Source of the DNA: CAZFYZ01 sp964523735
GTDB taxonomy: Bacteria > Armatimonadota > UBA5829
Length of the DNA stretch: 13,847 nt
Direction of reading: 5' to 3'
NCBI GenBank assembly: GCA_964523735.1
Contig: CAZFYZ010000108.1
Location: 1 to 13,847 of the forward strand
Positions 7,199-13,831 of this stretch are shown in pieces. Within the stretch, counting starts at the first letter, position 1. Each line of letters starts with the position of its first letter. The position numbers were made by a program, and so were the translations under genes. The notes beneath the pieces were generated by a model, which was not told the origin of the DNA, searched no databases, and worked only from the letters and a program-made list of their open reading frames with translations.

Positions 7199-7537
7199 CT
7201 AGCAACCCTTCACGCCCATCTCCCAGAGCTTGCCTACTGTCTCGTAGGCGCTCATGCCCGTCGTGTAAAGCGGCACGTTCTGGTCGATTGCTTTCTCGAG
7301 CGTGTTCTCGTCGGGCTCGATTCCGCCCGCTATCACCACAGCCGCCAGGTTCAGCATCACGGCAACGCCAACCACGTTCTGATGCTTCTGGTTCGTCACC
7401 CAGATCGTGCCGTTCTTGGCCTTGGCAAGTACATCGGAAAGCAGGTCCGACGCATACCCCGCCGTGACCTCGATTCCGTCAATTGCCTCACTCTTGAGCG
7501 TCAGGCCCAGTTGGTCCGCTATCGTCTGCATCAGCAT
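7199..7537 (-). CDS. DRTGG-domain protein (second copy)
   Basis: A 112-residue protein made almost entirely of one DRTGG-like domain, with the conserved-looking stretch AGYASDLLSDVLAKAKNG followed by alternating strands and helices up to ETVGKLWEMG. Free-standing DRTGG proteins are repeatedly found next to HndABCD hydrogenases; their ligand is unknown, although DRTGG domains elsewhere accompany CBS/nucleotide-binding domains. The ATG at 7537 has AAGG nine bases upstream, and the ATG at 7531 is an alternative. Either start lies about 40-50 bases inside the preceding hydrogenase-like gene in a different frame, an unusually long overlap. It is clearly related to the DRTGG-like gene at 9405-9821, with which it shares the D-L-x-S-D-V-L motif. 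Confidence 0.85.
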   Translation of the reverse strand: MLMQTIADQLGLTLKSEAIDGIEVTAGYASDLLSDVLAKAKNGTIWVTNQKHQNVVGVAVMLNLAAVVIAGGIEPDENTLEKAIDQNVPLYTTGMSAYETVGKLWEMGVKGC

Positions 7538-8954
7538 CAGTATCAGCCTTTCGTCCTTCGGTGTCGGCAGCGCGCGACGCGCTATCAGCTTTCCTGCGGT
7601 TTTCGCCCATCGCCGGAGGGACTTTTTCGGCGAGCTGCACCATTTCGCCAGCCAGTTCACGGACGCGCTCTCTCAGTTTGAACACGCAATCCATCTCTGT
7701 TGCAAGACCGCGCACCACGTCTTCGGCCAGCGCCTGGCAGTTTGGCGCCCCGCAGCTTCCGCAGTCGAGACCTGGCAGATCGTCAAGGATCCGCTCCATC
7801 TGCTCCATCTTGCGGATGGCAACCGCCATGTCGTCATCCAGCTTGAGCGTCGGTCGCGCCTCGATCGGCTTGTCGTGCCGGAACCATTCCTCCTGTTCGA
7901 GTGTTTCCTTTGCAAGCTGGTCGGTTTCTGCCGACTGTGGTTCTCCGCTTTCGTCCGTCGCGAGAATCCTCAACCGCCGCCGCGTGATGAAAGAGTTCTC
8001 TACCGTCAGGACGCCCCCGACGCATCCGCCAAGGCACGCCTGCGCCTCGATGTAGTCGATGTCCGAGAGCTTGCCGCGTTCCACTTCTTCCAGGATCTGG
8101 ATCACGCTGTGGATGCCGTCTACCGCGATCTGCTTGGATACCCCGATCGACTGGTTCTCGCCACCCGACCTGCCCCATCCAACACCAAGGCCGGTGCCGG
8201 GATGCAGGTTTGCCGTAAGCCGTCGGACCTCTTCGGGGTCGCGTACCATCTTCTCGCGCACGTGCGGGTACACTTCCGAGATTCCAATCGCGCCTGTGAT
8301 TGGCGTGTCATTGAAACCGGCAGGATTACCTATGGCGCTGACTTTGCCCGGGCAGGGGCTCAGGAACCAGACGCCCACTTCATCTTTCGACAACTCAGCG
8401 TGCTGTTCTTCAGCCCTGTGCCTGGCGATGGTGGCCGCAGCGCGCATCGGCGAGATCACCGGGAGCAAGTGCTCGATCAGGTTCGGGAACCGAACCTGTA
8501 TGAGCCTGACGACAGCGGGGCATGCCGATGAGATCAGCGGCCTGATGTCCGTGCTCCCCTGCAGCGCCTCGCGGATCTTTATCGCGACAAGATCGGCGCC
8601 GAAAGCGACGTCTACGACATCATCGAATCCTATCTTAAGGAGCGTTGCGAGGACCTGTTTCGGTTGTGTTCCCTCGCGAAACTGACCATAGATCGCGGGA
8701 GCCGGGAGCGCAATGTTGTATCGAAACTGCTTGAGACGAGCCAGCGAATCCGTGACCACGATCTTAGCCTGGTTCGGGCAGTTGCGAACGCACTCGCCGC
8801 AGTCGATGCATCTGGCCTCGATGATGTGAGCCTTGCCGTCGCGGACGCGGATGGCCTCGGTCGGGCAGCGCTTGATGCAGTTGACGCAGCCCTTGCACTT
8901 CTCTTCGTTCAAGTGGACCGAGTGGAAGTAATCCTCGAGCTTCACTTCAAGCAT
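7488..8954 (-). CDS. Sensory-type [FeFe]-hydrogenase homologue (two [4Fe-4S], H-cluster domain, C-terminal FeS domain)
   Basis: A 488-residue H-cluster protein. N-terminal ferredoxin: C20/23/26/30 and C49/52/55/59. H-cluster domain: L1 is SSACPAV (142-148), L2 is SPCPGK (199-204), L3 is ACLGGC (306-311). The four [4Fe-4S]H ligands (C145, C201, C307, C311) are kept, but the proton-relay Cys of catalytic enzymes is Ala144, as described for the putative sensory enzyme HydS of Thermotoga maritima. A further FeS domain has CGSCGAPNC (398-406) and C423, like the RnfB/corrinoid-protein type. The tail from 450 is charged, repetitive and probably disordered. No PAS or output domain is fused, so signalling would go through the neighbouring ATPases. 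The ATG at 8954 overlaps the upstream gene in ATGCTTGA; a frame starting at 8987 lacks family support. Confidence 0.92.
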   Translation of the reverse strand: MLEVKLEDYFHSVHLNEEKCKGCVNCIKRCPTEAIRVRDGKAHIIEARCIDCGECVRNCPNQAKIVVTDSLARLKQFRYNIALPAPAIYGQFREGTQPKQVLATLLKIGFDDVVDVAFGADLVAIKIREALQGSTDIRPLISSACPAVVRLIQVRFPNLIEHLLPVISPMRAAATIARHRAEEQHAELSKDEVGVWFLSPCPGKVSAIGNPAGFNDTPITGAIGISEVYPHVREKMVRDPEEVRRLTANLHPGTGLGVGWGRSGGENQSIGVSKQIAVDGIHSVIQILEEVERGKLSDIDYIEAQACLGGCVGGVLTVENSFITRRRLRILATDESGEPQSAETDQLAKETLEQEEWFRHDKPIEARPTLKLDDDMAVAIRKMEQMERILDDLPGLDCGSCGAPNCQALAEDVVRGLATEMDCVFKLRERVRELAGEMVQLAEKVPPAMGENRRKADSASRAADTEGRKADTDADADDSGPTGPDAQE

Positions 8955-9393
8955 TCTCGAACACCATTCGCACGGTGGTTCCGACACCCTTCTGTGATGT
9001 TATCTCAAGCTCGGTCGAGCAATTCTTCATGTTGGGCAGGCCCATGCCGGCGCCGAACCCCAGTTCTCTAATCGAATCAGGCGCCGTTGAGAACCCTGGA
9101 GTCATGGCTTGGTCGATGTTCTCAATGCCCGGCCCCTCGTCCTTGACCACAATCCTGACGCATTCGAGGTCTGCATCTAACGTGATCTGGCCACCGTTGG
9201 CGTGGATGACCACGTTCATCTCTGCTTCGTAGCACGCTACCGCCACTCGCCGGACGACTTCTGAGTTGACGCCGATCTGCTGGAGGATCTTCTTGATCCT
9301 GCTGGAGGCGTCCCCCGCCGCACCAAAGTCGCCACCCACGACCTCGAACTGATAGTGCAGTGCTGTCGCCGTGTCTTCTGCCAATCGCTCCAC
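8947..9393 (-). CDS. RsbW-like GHKL ATPase / serine kinase-type anti-sigma regulator
   Basis: A 148-residue single-domain ATPase of the anti-sigma factor/serine kinase family. N-box: CYEAEMNVVIHAN (54-66). G1: DEGPGI (85-90). G2: GFGAGMGLPNMKN (112-124). It ends with GVGTTVRMVF (136-145). In RsbW and SpoIIAB such proteins phosphorylate an STAS partner and sequester a sigma factor, but no STAS or sigma gene is present in this window, so the target is unknown. The GTG at 9393 is supported by AGGAG about nine bases upstream. It follows the first DRTGG-like gene after 11 bases and overlaps the hydrogenase-like sensor by 8 bases, which argues for coupled synthesis of ATPase and sensor. Confidence 0.9.
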   Translation of the reverse strand: MERLAEDTATALHYQFEVVGGDFGAAGDASSRIKKILQQIGVNSEVVRRVAVACYEAEMNVVIHANGGQITLDADLECVRIVVKDEGPGIENIDQAMTPGFSTAPDSIRELGFGAGMGLPNMKNCSTELEITSQKGVGTTVRMVFENA

Positions 9394-9404
9394 GTCCCAC
9401 GCTC

Positions 9405-9821
9405 CTACTTCTCAGCAGTTACCGCCGCGTACGATGCCTCCTGGCAGCCGCCCAGTCCGGCCGCGTAGAGCCTGCCACAGCTCTCGTATAGAGGGTATGG
9501 AGTCAGTATCAAGACCAGGTTTAGTGACCTCGCCATCTCGACGGTCTTTTCATCCGGTCTCTTGTCGCGAACGAACACAATCCCCTTCAGGTCGAGCATC
9601 TCAGCGGTTCGCACGACCTGCGGGTTCGTCAGCCCTGTCAGCAGCACCGAGCCGGGGCGCGTGAAAGCAAGCACATCGCTCATCAAGTCGCACCCACACG
9701 CGCTCAAGACAAGCCGTTCAGCCTTGTCTTCTCCACAGACTATGCGCCCGTCAAGTAGATTGCAGACCGCACCAAGGGTTAGTCCTTCGCCGCATTTCGG
9801 ATTGCTGAGTGATTCGTTCAT
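9405..9821 (-). CDS. DRTGG-like domain protein, first gene of the hydrogenase operon
   Basis: A 138-residue protein whose core (about 13-122) matches the DRTGG-like family: LTLGAVCNLLDG at 14-25, CGCDLMSDVLAFTRPGS at 42-58, and a final segment YESCGRLYAAGLGG (112-125). It resembles the DRTGG protein at 7199-7537 but is longer and richer in Cys (C10, 20, 29, 42, 44, 115, 126). Cys might bind a metal or respond to redox, which is speculation. It starts at the ATG at 9821 with no strong ribosome site. Two Rex-like operators lie 18-97 bases upstream, making this the likely promoter-proximal gene. Annotation of the family is good; molecular function is unknown. Confidence 0.83.
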   Translation of the reverse strand: MNESLSNPKCGEGLTLGAVCNLLDGRIVCGEDKAERLVLSACGCDLMSDVLAFTRPGSVLLTGLTNPQVVRTAEMLDLKGIVFVRDKRPDEKTVEMARSLNLVLILTPYPLYESCGRLYAAGLGGCQEASYAAVTAEK

Positions 9822-9838
9822 CTTAGGTCTTCAGTCGC

Positions 9839-9856
9839 TCGTGAGATTTTTCACAA
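9839..9856. promoter_or_regulatory. Putative Rex operator, proximal site
   Basis: Reads TCGTGA-GATTTT-TCACAA. It matches the Rex consensus TTGTGA-N6-TCACAA at 11 of 12 half-site positions. It lies 18 bases upstream of the first DRTGG-like start and would overlap the transcription start predicted from the candidate promoter. Rex represses fermentation and hydrogenase genes when NADH/NAD+ is low. No rex gene is in the window. Confidence 0.7.
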
Positions 9857-9863
9857 TGTGGCC

Positions 9864-9892
9864 CATGTACACGCACGACTCCCCTCTGTCCA
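9864..9892 (-). promoter_or_regulatory. Weak sigma-70-like promoter candidate for the hydrogenase operon
   Basis: On the minus strand TGGACA (9887-9892) and TACATG (9864-9869) are separated by 17 bases. The -35 is 5/6 and the -10 only 3/6 to consensus. Its position between two Rex-like sites is the main reason to list it. Confidence 0.35.
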
Positions 9893-9900
9893 CAGTCGAT

Positions 9901-9918
9901 TTGTGAGAAACGTCACGA
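9901..9918. promoter_or_regulatory. Putative Rex operator, distal site
   Basis: Reads TTGTGA-GAAACG-TCACGA, 11 of 12 half-site positions of the Rex consensus. It is the same sequence type as the proximal site in the opposite orientation, 62 bases away start to start. A pair of near-consensus 18-mers in one 176-base intergenic region is unlikely by chance. The rest of this gap (9822-9997) shows no gene and no clear terminator. Confidence 0.68.
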
Positions 9919-9997
9919 ATAATCTGCTGAGCTTAAGCCACCCGGGCAGACGTGCAAATCCGCCGTGGGAGGACCAACTGATCATTCTGAACTAAGC

Positions 9998-10552
9998 CTA
10001 GAACTTGACGTCTACGTTCTCCCGCGACTCGTCATCCATTGGGAAATACTCGCGCTTTCCGAACCCGAAGTTGTTGGCGAGGATGTTGGTCGGGAAGCTC
10101 TCGATCAAGGTGTTGTAGGTGCCGACCAGGTCGTTATAAAACGAGCGCTGGTGAGCGATCTGGCTCTCGGTGCCGGAGATCTCTTGCTGCAGCTCGAGGA
10201 AGTTCGTGTTGGCCTTGAGTTCCGGATAAGCCTCGGAGACTGCGAACAGGCTCTTCAGTGCCTGGGTGATCTGGTTCTGCGCCTGAGCCTGAGCCTCGAC
10301 ACCTTGTGCGTCGTTCATGGCGCTTCGGGCCCTGGCGACGTTCTCGAAGACTTCTTTCTCGTGTGAGGCGTAGCCTTTGACGGTCTCGACGAGGTTGGGG
10401 ATAAGATCATAGCGTCGCTTGAGCTGGACGTCGATCTGCGCCCACGCGTTTTCGATCCGGTTCTTAAGCCCGACCATCCGGTTGTAGCCGGTCACGAGCC
10501 ACAGAACCACGATCACGATCAAGCCTACTATTACAAAGCCTACAGCTCCCAT
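9998..10552 (-). CDS. lemA: LemA family membrane-anchored protein
   Basis: A 184-residue LemA protein: one N-terminal transmembrane helix (about 4-21), then the conserved YNRMVGLKNRIENAWAQIDV (23-42) and LKRRYDLIPNLVETVKGYA (44-62). The remainder is a long helical domain predicted to lie outside the cytoplasm. The C-terminal YNTLIESFPTNILANNFGF-type segment is typical. LemA proteins often accompany TPM-domain or HtpX genes, but neither is next to it here. Its biochemical role is not established. The ATG at 10552 has AGAGG eight bases upstream. It follows the flavoprotein gene after 67 bases that contain a GCGAAA-type repeat, and precedes the hydrogenase control region. Confidence 0.93.
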   Translation of the reverse strand: MGAVGFVIVGLIVIVVLWLVTGYNRMVGLKNRIENAWAQIDVQLKRRYDLIPNLVETVKGYASHEKEVFENVARARSAMNDAQGVEAQAQAQNQITQALKSLFAVSEAYPELKANTNFLELQQEISGTESQIAHQRSFYNDLVGTYNTLIESFPTNILANNFGFGKREYFPMDDESRENVDVKF

Positions 10553-10570
10553 GGAGTAACCTCTTTCTTG

Positions 10571-10604
10571 TCACGAAAGCACGAAAGAACGAAAACACGA
10601 AAAG
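10571..10604. repeat. Single-arm CACGAAA-type repeat upstream of lemA
   Basis: Four units of the form CACGAAA/AACGAAA follow one another between the flavoprotein stop and the lemA ribosome site. The tract closely resembles the arm at 7156-7190 in reverse complement. Only small local hairpins (for example GGAAA-CTC-TTTCC at 10604-10616) are available to it, unlike the paired copies elsewhere. Confidence 0.65.
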
Positions 10605-10619
10605 GAAACTCTTTCCGAC

Positions 10620-11936
10620 CTATTCGCCGCCGGCCTGGGAAATCCTGTGTGCATACTCGGCGGCGGATTCACCTGCGACATAGCCCGTCGAAAACGCTGC
10701 CTGAAGGTTGTATCCGCCGGTGACTGCGTCAATGTCAAGCACCTCGCCCGCGAAGAATAGTCCCGGCACCAGCTTGGACATCATCGTTCGGGGGTCGATC
10801 TCCTTGAGCGACACGCCGCCCGCGGTGACTATCGCCTCATCGAGTGAGGCCATGCGCGACACTGTCACTCGAAGATCTTTGAGCATCTCGACAATCCTCT
10901 GACGTTCCTCGTGGGTAATGTCGTTGAGCCTCTTGTCGGGGTCGAGCCCGGCAAGCCATGCAAACTGCTCGGCGAGAGCGTGTGGCATCAGTTCGGGCAG
11001 GTAGTTCTTGATGTGCTTCGTCTGACGGAAGTCGCGGATCAGGCGCGCGTGGAGTTGCTCAGGCGTCAGCGCAGGCTTCAGGTCGATCGAGATTGTTACA
11101 CGTCCCTGTTTCACTAGATCACCGACACCGCGGCTGAGGATGAGTACGATGGGTCCGGAGACGCCGAAGTGCGTGAAGAGCATCTCGCCAAACTCGCTGG
11201 CCAGCCGCCGCGGGCGTGAAACCTCACCCCCGGCCCCTCTCCTGGAAAGAGAGGGGGGAGGCTCTATCCACAGCGAAGCCTCGACGTTCTTGAGTGAGAG
11301 GCCCTGAATGTCGCGGATCCATTTCTCTTCGCAGACGAGGGCTGAAAGGGCGGGCTTGGGCGCGACTATCGTGTGGCCGAGGCGGCGGGCCATATCGTAG
11401 CCGTCTCCAGTCGAGCCGGTCTTGGGGTACGACGCGCCGCCGGTCGCTATGATGACCGCGTCGGCTTTCATGCGGCCCCCGAAGACCTCGACGCCAATGA
11501 CTCGGCCATTGTCGTTGGCGACGGACTTGGCTCGCGTGCCGGACTTGACCCGAGCGCCGGTAGAGAGCATCCAGGACTCAAGCGCTCTTGCCACGTCTGC
11601 AGCGCGATCCGAGACGGGGAAGACTCGGCCGCCTCGCTCGACTTTGGTCTCAACGCCCTGGTCGCGGAGAATGTCGAGAAGATCGTCGCGGAAGAAGCGC
11701 GAGAACGCGCCATAGAGGAACTTGCCGTTGGGCGAGAACGCTCCGATGAACGCGGGCAGATCAGCGGTGTTAGTAACGTTGCACCGGCCCTTGCCGCTGA
11801 TCAGCAGCTTGCGGGCGAGCTTGGGGTTGCGCTCTAGGATCACCGCGGACGCCCCGCACTCAGCGGCCCGACTTGCGGCCATAAGCCCGGCGGGTCCGCC
11901 GCCGATCACGAGGACTGTGCCTGTTCGAGTGCTCAA
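10620..11936 (-). CDS. HI0933/BaiN-like NAD(P)/FAD-dependent oxidoreductase
   Basis: A 438-residue flavoprotein of the HI0933 (YhiN/BaiN) family. FAD motif GGGPAG (12-17); family signatures SGKGRCNVTN (47-56), ATGGASYPKTGSTGDGY (164-180) and GEMLFTHFGVSGP (250-262); and near the end TAGGV and GLFFAGEVLDIDAVTGGYN. Members have ill-defined substrates; BaiN was linked to bile-acid dehydroxylation, but nothing here points to that. The start appears to be the TTG at 11936, sharing TTGA with the toxin stop; no ATG precedes the Rossmann motif. Residues about 225-240 are encoded by a palindromic repeat and look inserted ahead of the conserved EFGEMLFTHFG stretch. Family call is secure; the start is less so. 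Confidence 0.92.
   Translation of the reverse strand: MSTRTGTVLVIGGGPAGLMAASRAAECGASAVILERNPKLARKLLISGKGRCNVTNTADLPAFIGAFSPNGKFLYGAFSRFFRDDLLDILRDQGVETKVERGGRVFPVSDRAADVARALESWMLSTGARVKSGTRAKSVANDNGRVIGVEVFGGRMKADAVIIATGGASYPKTGSTGDGYDMARRLGHTIVAPKPALSALVCEEKWIRDIQGLSLKNVEASLWIEPPPSLSRRGAGGEVSRPRRLASEFGEMLFTHFGVSGPIVLILSRGVGDLVKQGRVTISIDLKPALTPEQLHARLIRDFRQTKHIKNYLPELMPHALAEQFAWLAGLDPDKRLNDITHEERQRIVEMLKDLRVTVSRMASLDEAIVTAGGVSLKEIDPRTMMSKLVPGLFFAGEVLDIDAVTGGYNLQAAFSTGYVAGESAAEYAHRISQAGGE
11225..11261 (+). repeat. Palindromic G/C-rich repeat inserted in the flavoprotein gene
   Basis: On the plus strand this runs CACCCCCGGCCCCTCTCC, a short loop, then GAGAGGGGGGAGG. It matches the repeats in the PHP gene but lies in the opposite orientation. 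It can form a hairpin and is translated in frame as a Pro/Ser/Gly/Arg-rich segment. Confidence 0.78.
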
Positions 11937-12328
11937 GTCGCGCTCTCGAAGCCTTGAGCGGCAAAGTGGGGATCGAAAGCAAACGCCTTGGTGATCCCGA
12001 GCTTATGCATGACAGCAAAGCTGACGCAGTCAACGACGCTGGGTCCTCGCCTGGCCGACAGAAGAGAAGCCGCGACACCTGTTTCGTGCAGACTTACGTC
12101 TACCCATTGAACCTGGACGATCGACAGAAGGCTGAGCAGGCGACTTACGGCGTTTGGCCCGAATCGCCTGTGCATCAGAGCACAAGTTTCCAGGACCACA
12201 TAGTTGGTGGTAACCAACTCTTCGTGCTCAGCAATCAGGCGTTGCCACAGACTACGAGCCTCCTCGTGGTGTTCGTCCTCAGGTATCAGGCCTGCCATGA
12301 GGGCAGACGTATCGACAAACACGCTCAC
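11933..12328 (-). CDS. vapC: VapC-like PIN-domain toxin
   Basis: A 131-residue PIN-domain ribonuclease, the toxin of a type II toxin-antitoxin pair. Acidic active-site residues are visible: D6 in FVDTSAL, E47 in VLETCAL, D99 in SVVDCVSFAVM and D119 in AFAFDPHFAAQGF. VapC toxins cut RNA (tRNA or rRNA) and are blocked by the cognate antitoxin. Start is the GTG at 12328, overlapping the antitoxin stop in GTGA. The stop in turn overlaps the TTG start of the flavoprotein gene. Length is normal and the domain appears complete, so the toxin is probably functional. Confidence 0.9.
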   Translation of the reverse strand: MSVFVDTSALMAGLIPEDEHHEEARSLWQRLIAEHEELVTTNYVVLETCALMHRRFGPNAVSRLLSLLSIVQVQWVDVSLHETGVAASLLSARRGPSVVDCVSFAVMHKLGITKAFAFDPHFAAQGFESAT

Positions 12329-12573
12329 TCGAGAATCGCCTCAACAAAGTAGTCATCGTGCCTGGTTGAGAGGTCTGTTGCGTCTGAATGAACAGACCCC
12401 AATGCAGCCAGAGCTTGTCGTCGAGCTTGGTCCCAGTCAGGAAGAACGTCGTTGCGAGCGGCCTGTACCAGAGCACGCCTTATCACCTCAGCGTGGGATA
12501 TATTGTTCTTCTTTGCCAGTCTGCGGAGAGTCTCCGCCTGATCCTCTGTGAGCTGAACCTGGGTCCGTACCAT
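12325..12573 (-). CDS. vapB: Ribbon-helix-helix antitoxin of the VapBC pair
   Basis: An 82-residue antitoxin. The N-terminal ribbon-helix-helix DNA-binding domain (about 1-45) begins MVRTQVQLTEDQAETLRRLA and continues with SHAEVIRRAL. The C-terminal part, ending near DDYFVEAILE, would bind and inhibit the toxin. ATG at 12573 is preferred because GAGGTG lies about six bases upstream; an in-frame GTG at 12582 falls within that ribosome site. The gene overlaps the toxin gene by four bases, the usual arrangement. The promoter and an inverted repeat lie directly upstream, consistent with autorepression. Confidence 0.88.
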   Translation of the reverse strand: MVRTQVQLTEDQAETLRRLAKKNNISHAEVIRRALVQAARNDVLPDWDQARRQALAALGSVHSDATDLSTRHDDYFVEAILE

Positions 12574-12584
12574 GTTGATCACCT

Positions 12585-12624
12585 CGACATGCTTACACTT
12601 TTGTTGTCATGTTAGCACATGTCG
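12585..12624. promoter_or_regulatory. Inverted-repeat operator candidate of the toxin-antitoxin pair
   Basis: Arms CGACATG (12585-12591) and CATGTCG (12618-12624) are perfect. The similarity extends inward as CTTAC/GCTAAC with a small gap. The repeat flanks the predicted -10 and transcription start, where an RHH antitoxin would be expected to bind. Confidence 0.5.
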
Positions 12625-13831
12625 CGTCTGTCGTCAAGGAGGCTGGCCTCCAGCGAGGCACTCTCGCAGCCAGCAGGAGTGAAATCGCCACAACTGCCGC
12701 GCCGCCGTAAAACGTAACCGGGTAGCCGAGTGATGCCCATAGATACCCGCCGATCAGGGGAACGATGACTGCCGCTGTGTGGTTGAACGTGACTCCGAGG
12801 GACAGGCTGGGCATAACGTCCTCGGGCTCGGCGATCTTCTGCAGGTAAGTGGTCAGGCATGTAGTAGATAAGTAGAAAAAGTTGTCCAGACAGTAGAGGA
12901 TATACAGCACGTGGGCGTGCTTGATCTCAGCGTAGCCGATGAAGACGAAGATCAGGGCTGTATAACTTACGACCAGAATCTTGCGCTCGCCTATACGGTC
13001 GATCAACCTCCCGAGCTTTGGCGCGAAGATGGTGTTCACTATGCCGTTGATCACCATCAGCATTGCTATGGTGCGAAGGTGCGTGTGGTAGACCTTGGTG
13101 AGTGAGTATACCGCGAATGTAAAGAAGACCTGCTTGCGGCAGCCCTCCAGAAAGGTCAACCAGTAGTAGAGCCGGTAGCGTGGCTTCCAGACGAACCTGG
13201 GCTTGTCCGGATAGCCGATGTCGCGTCTTACGAAGAGCAACACCACGGCGGCAATCGCCATTACGCCGCTTCCGAAGAGGAACCATCGGCCATAGGTCAG
13301 GGAGTGGCCGAGGACCATCACCGTGACCATTCCCGCCACCGCTCCGACGCTGCCCACGCAAGCTGTCTGGCCCAGCCTGCGCCCCTCTTTGCCTTCGCCG
13401 GCTAGACTGAGCACCATCGACGACTGCAGAGGCATCCAAGTATGGAGTCCGATGCTCCACACAAACGACCAGATCATAAGGGTGTGGATGCTGTCTACCC
13501 AGGCGTAGGCTCCCATTCCAACGACCATCATCATGAACGCGATGGACCCGAGCAGTGGCTCCATCAGTCGCATCGTGAGAGCCGCGACGAGCACGCACAG
13601 AAAGCCCGGCAGTTCGCGAACGGCCTCAAGCATTCCGAGTTCAGTGGGCCTGATTCGGAGTGTCTCGGTGGCGAAGTTGTAGAAGGTGGCGTTGTAGACC
13701 CCGAAGCCATACATCTGGAAAGCCAGCGCGATCCAGACGAGCTTCAGGTCTCGGTTAAGGGCATTGATGCGGGAGAGCAAGTGCGAAGCCTTTCGTTGCC
13801 CCAGATAGATCAGCGTTGGGACTGATACCAC
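12593..13831 (-). CDS. Major facilitator superfamily transporter
   Basis: An MFS permease with about twelve hydrophobic segments. The motif-A-like loop in the first half is weak, but PKLGRLIDRIGERKILVV in the second half is a clear MFS loop 8-9 motif. No substrate can be assigned. The start is unsure: the frame is open from the window edge, a GTG occurs at 13831, and a TTG at 13780 with AAAGG eight bases upstream would give a more usual N-terminus directly before helix 1. The final residues overlap the promoter region of the downstream antitoxin gene. Its role relative to the hydrogenase operon, if any, is unknown. Confidence 0.85.
   Translation of the reverse strand: MVSVPTLIYLGQRKASHLLSRINALNRDLKLVWIALAFQMYGFGVYNATFYNFATETLRIRPTELGMLEAVRELPGFLCVLVAALTMRLMEPLLGSIAFMMMVVGMGAYAWVDSIHTLMIWSFVWSIGLHTWMPLQSSMVLSLAGEGKEGRRLGQTACVGSVGAVAGMVTVMVLGHSLTYGRWFLFGSGVMAIAAVVLLFVRRDIGYPDKPRFVWKPRYRLYYWLTFLEGCRKQVFFTFAVYSLTKVYHTHLRTIAMLMVINGIVNTIFAPKLGRLIDRIGERKILVVSYTALIFVFIGYAEIKHAHVLYILYCLDNFFYLSTTCLTTYLQKIAEPEDVMPSLSLGVTFNHTAAVIVPLIGGYLWASLGYPVTFYGGAAVVAISLLLAARVPRWRPASLTTDATCANMTTKV
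12609..12637 (-). promoter_or_regulatory. Sigma-70-like promoter of the toxin-antitoxin genes
   Basis: Minus strand TTGACG (12632-12637), 17-base spacer, TAACAT (12609-12614). It matches 5/6 and 4/6 of the consensus. It lies inside the last codons of the transporter gene, about 36 bases upstream of the antitoxin start. Confidence 0.55.

Noticed and set aside
8955..8987. Eleven-residue extension of the sensor hydrogenase to 8987
   Set aside because: It overlaps the ATPase gene further without family support; ATG 8954 fits the homologous N-terminus.
9919..9997. Rho-independent terminator after lemA
   Set aside because: An imperfect CCCAC/GGGTGG pairing exists but there is no T-run, so termination here is not supported.
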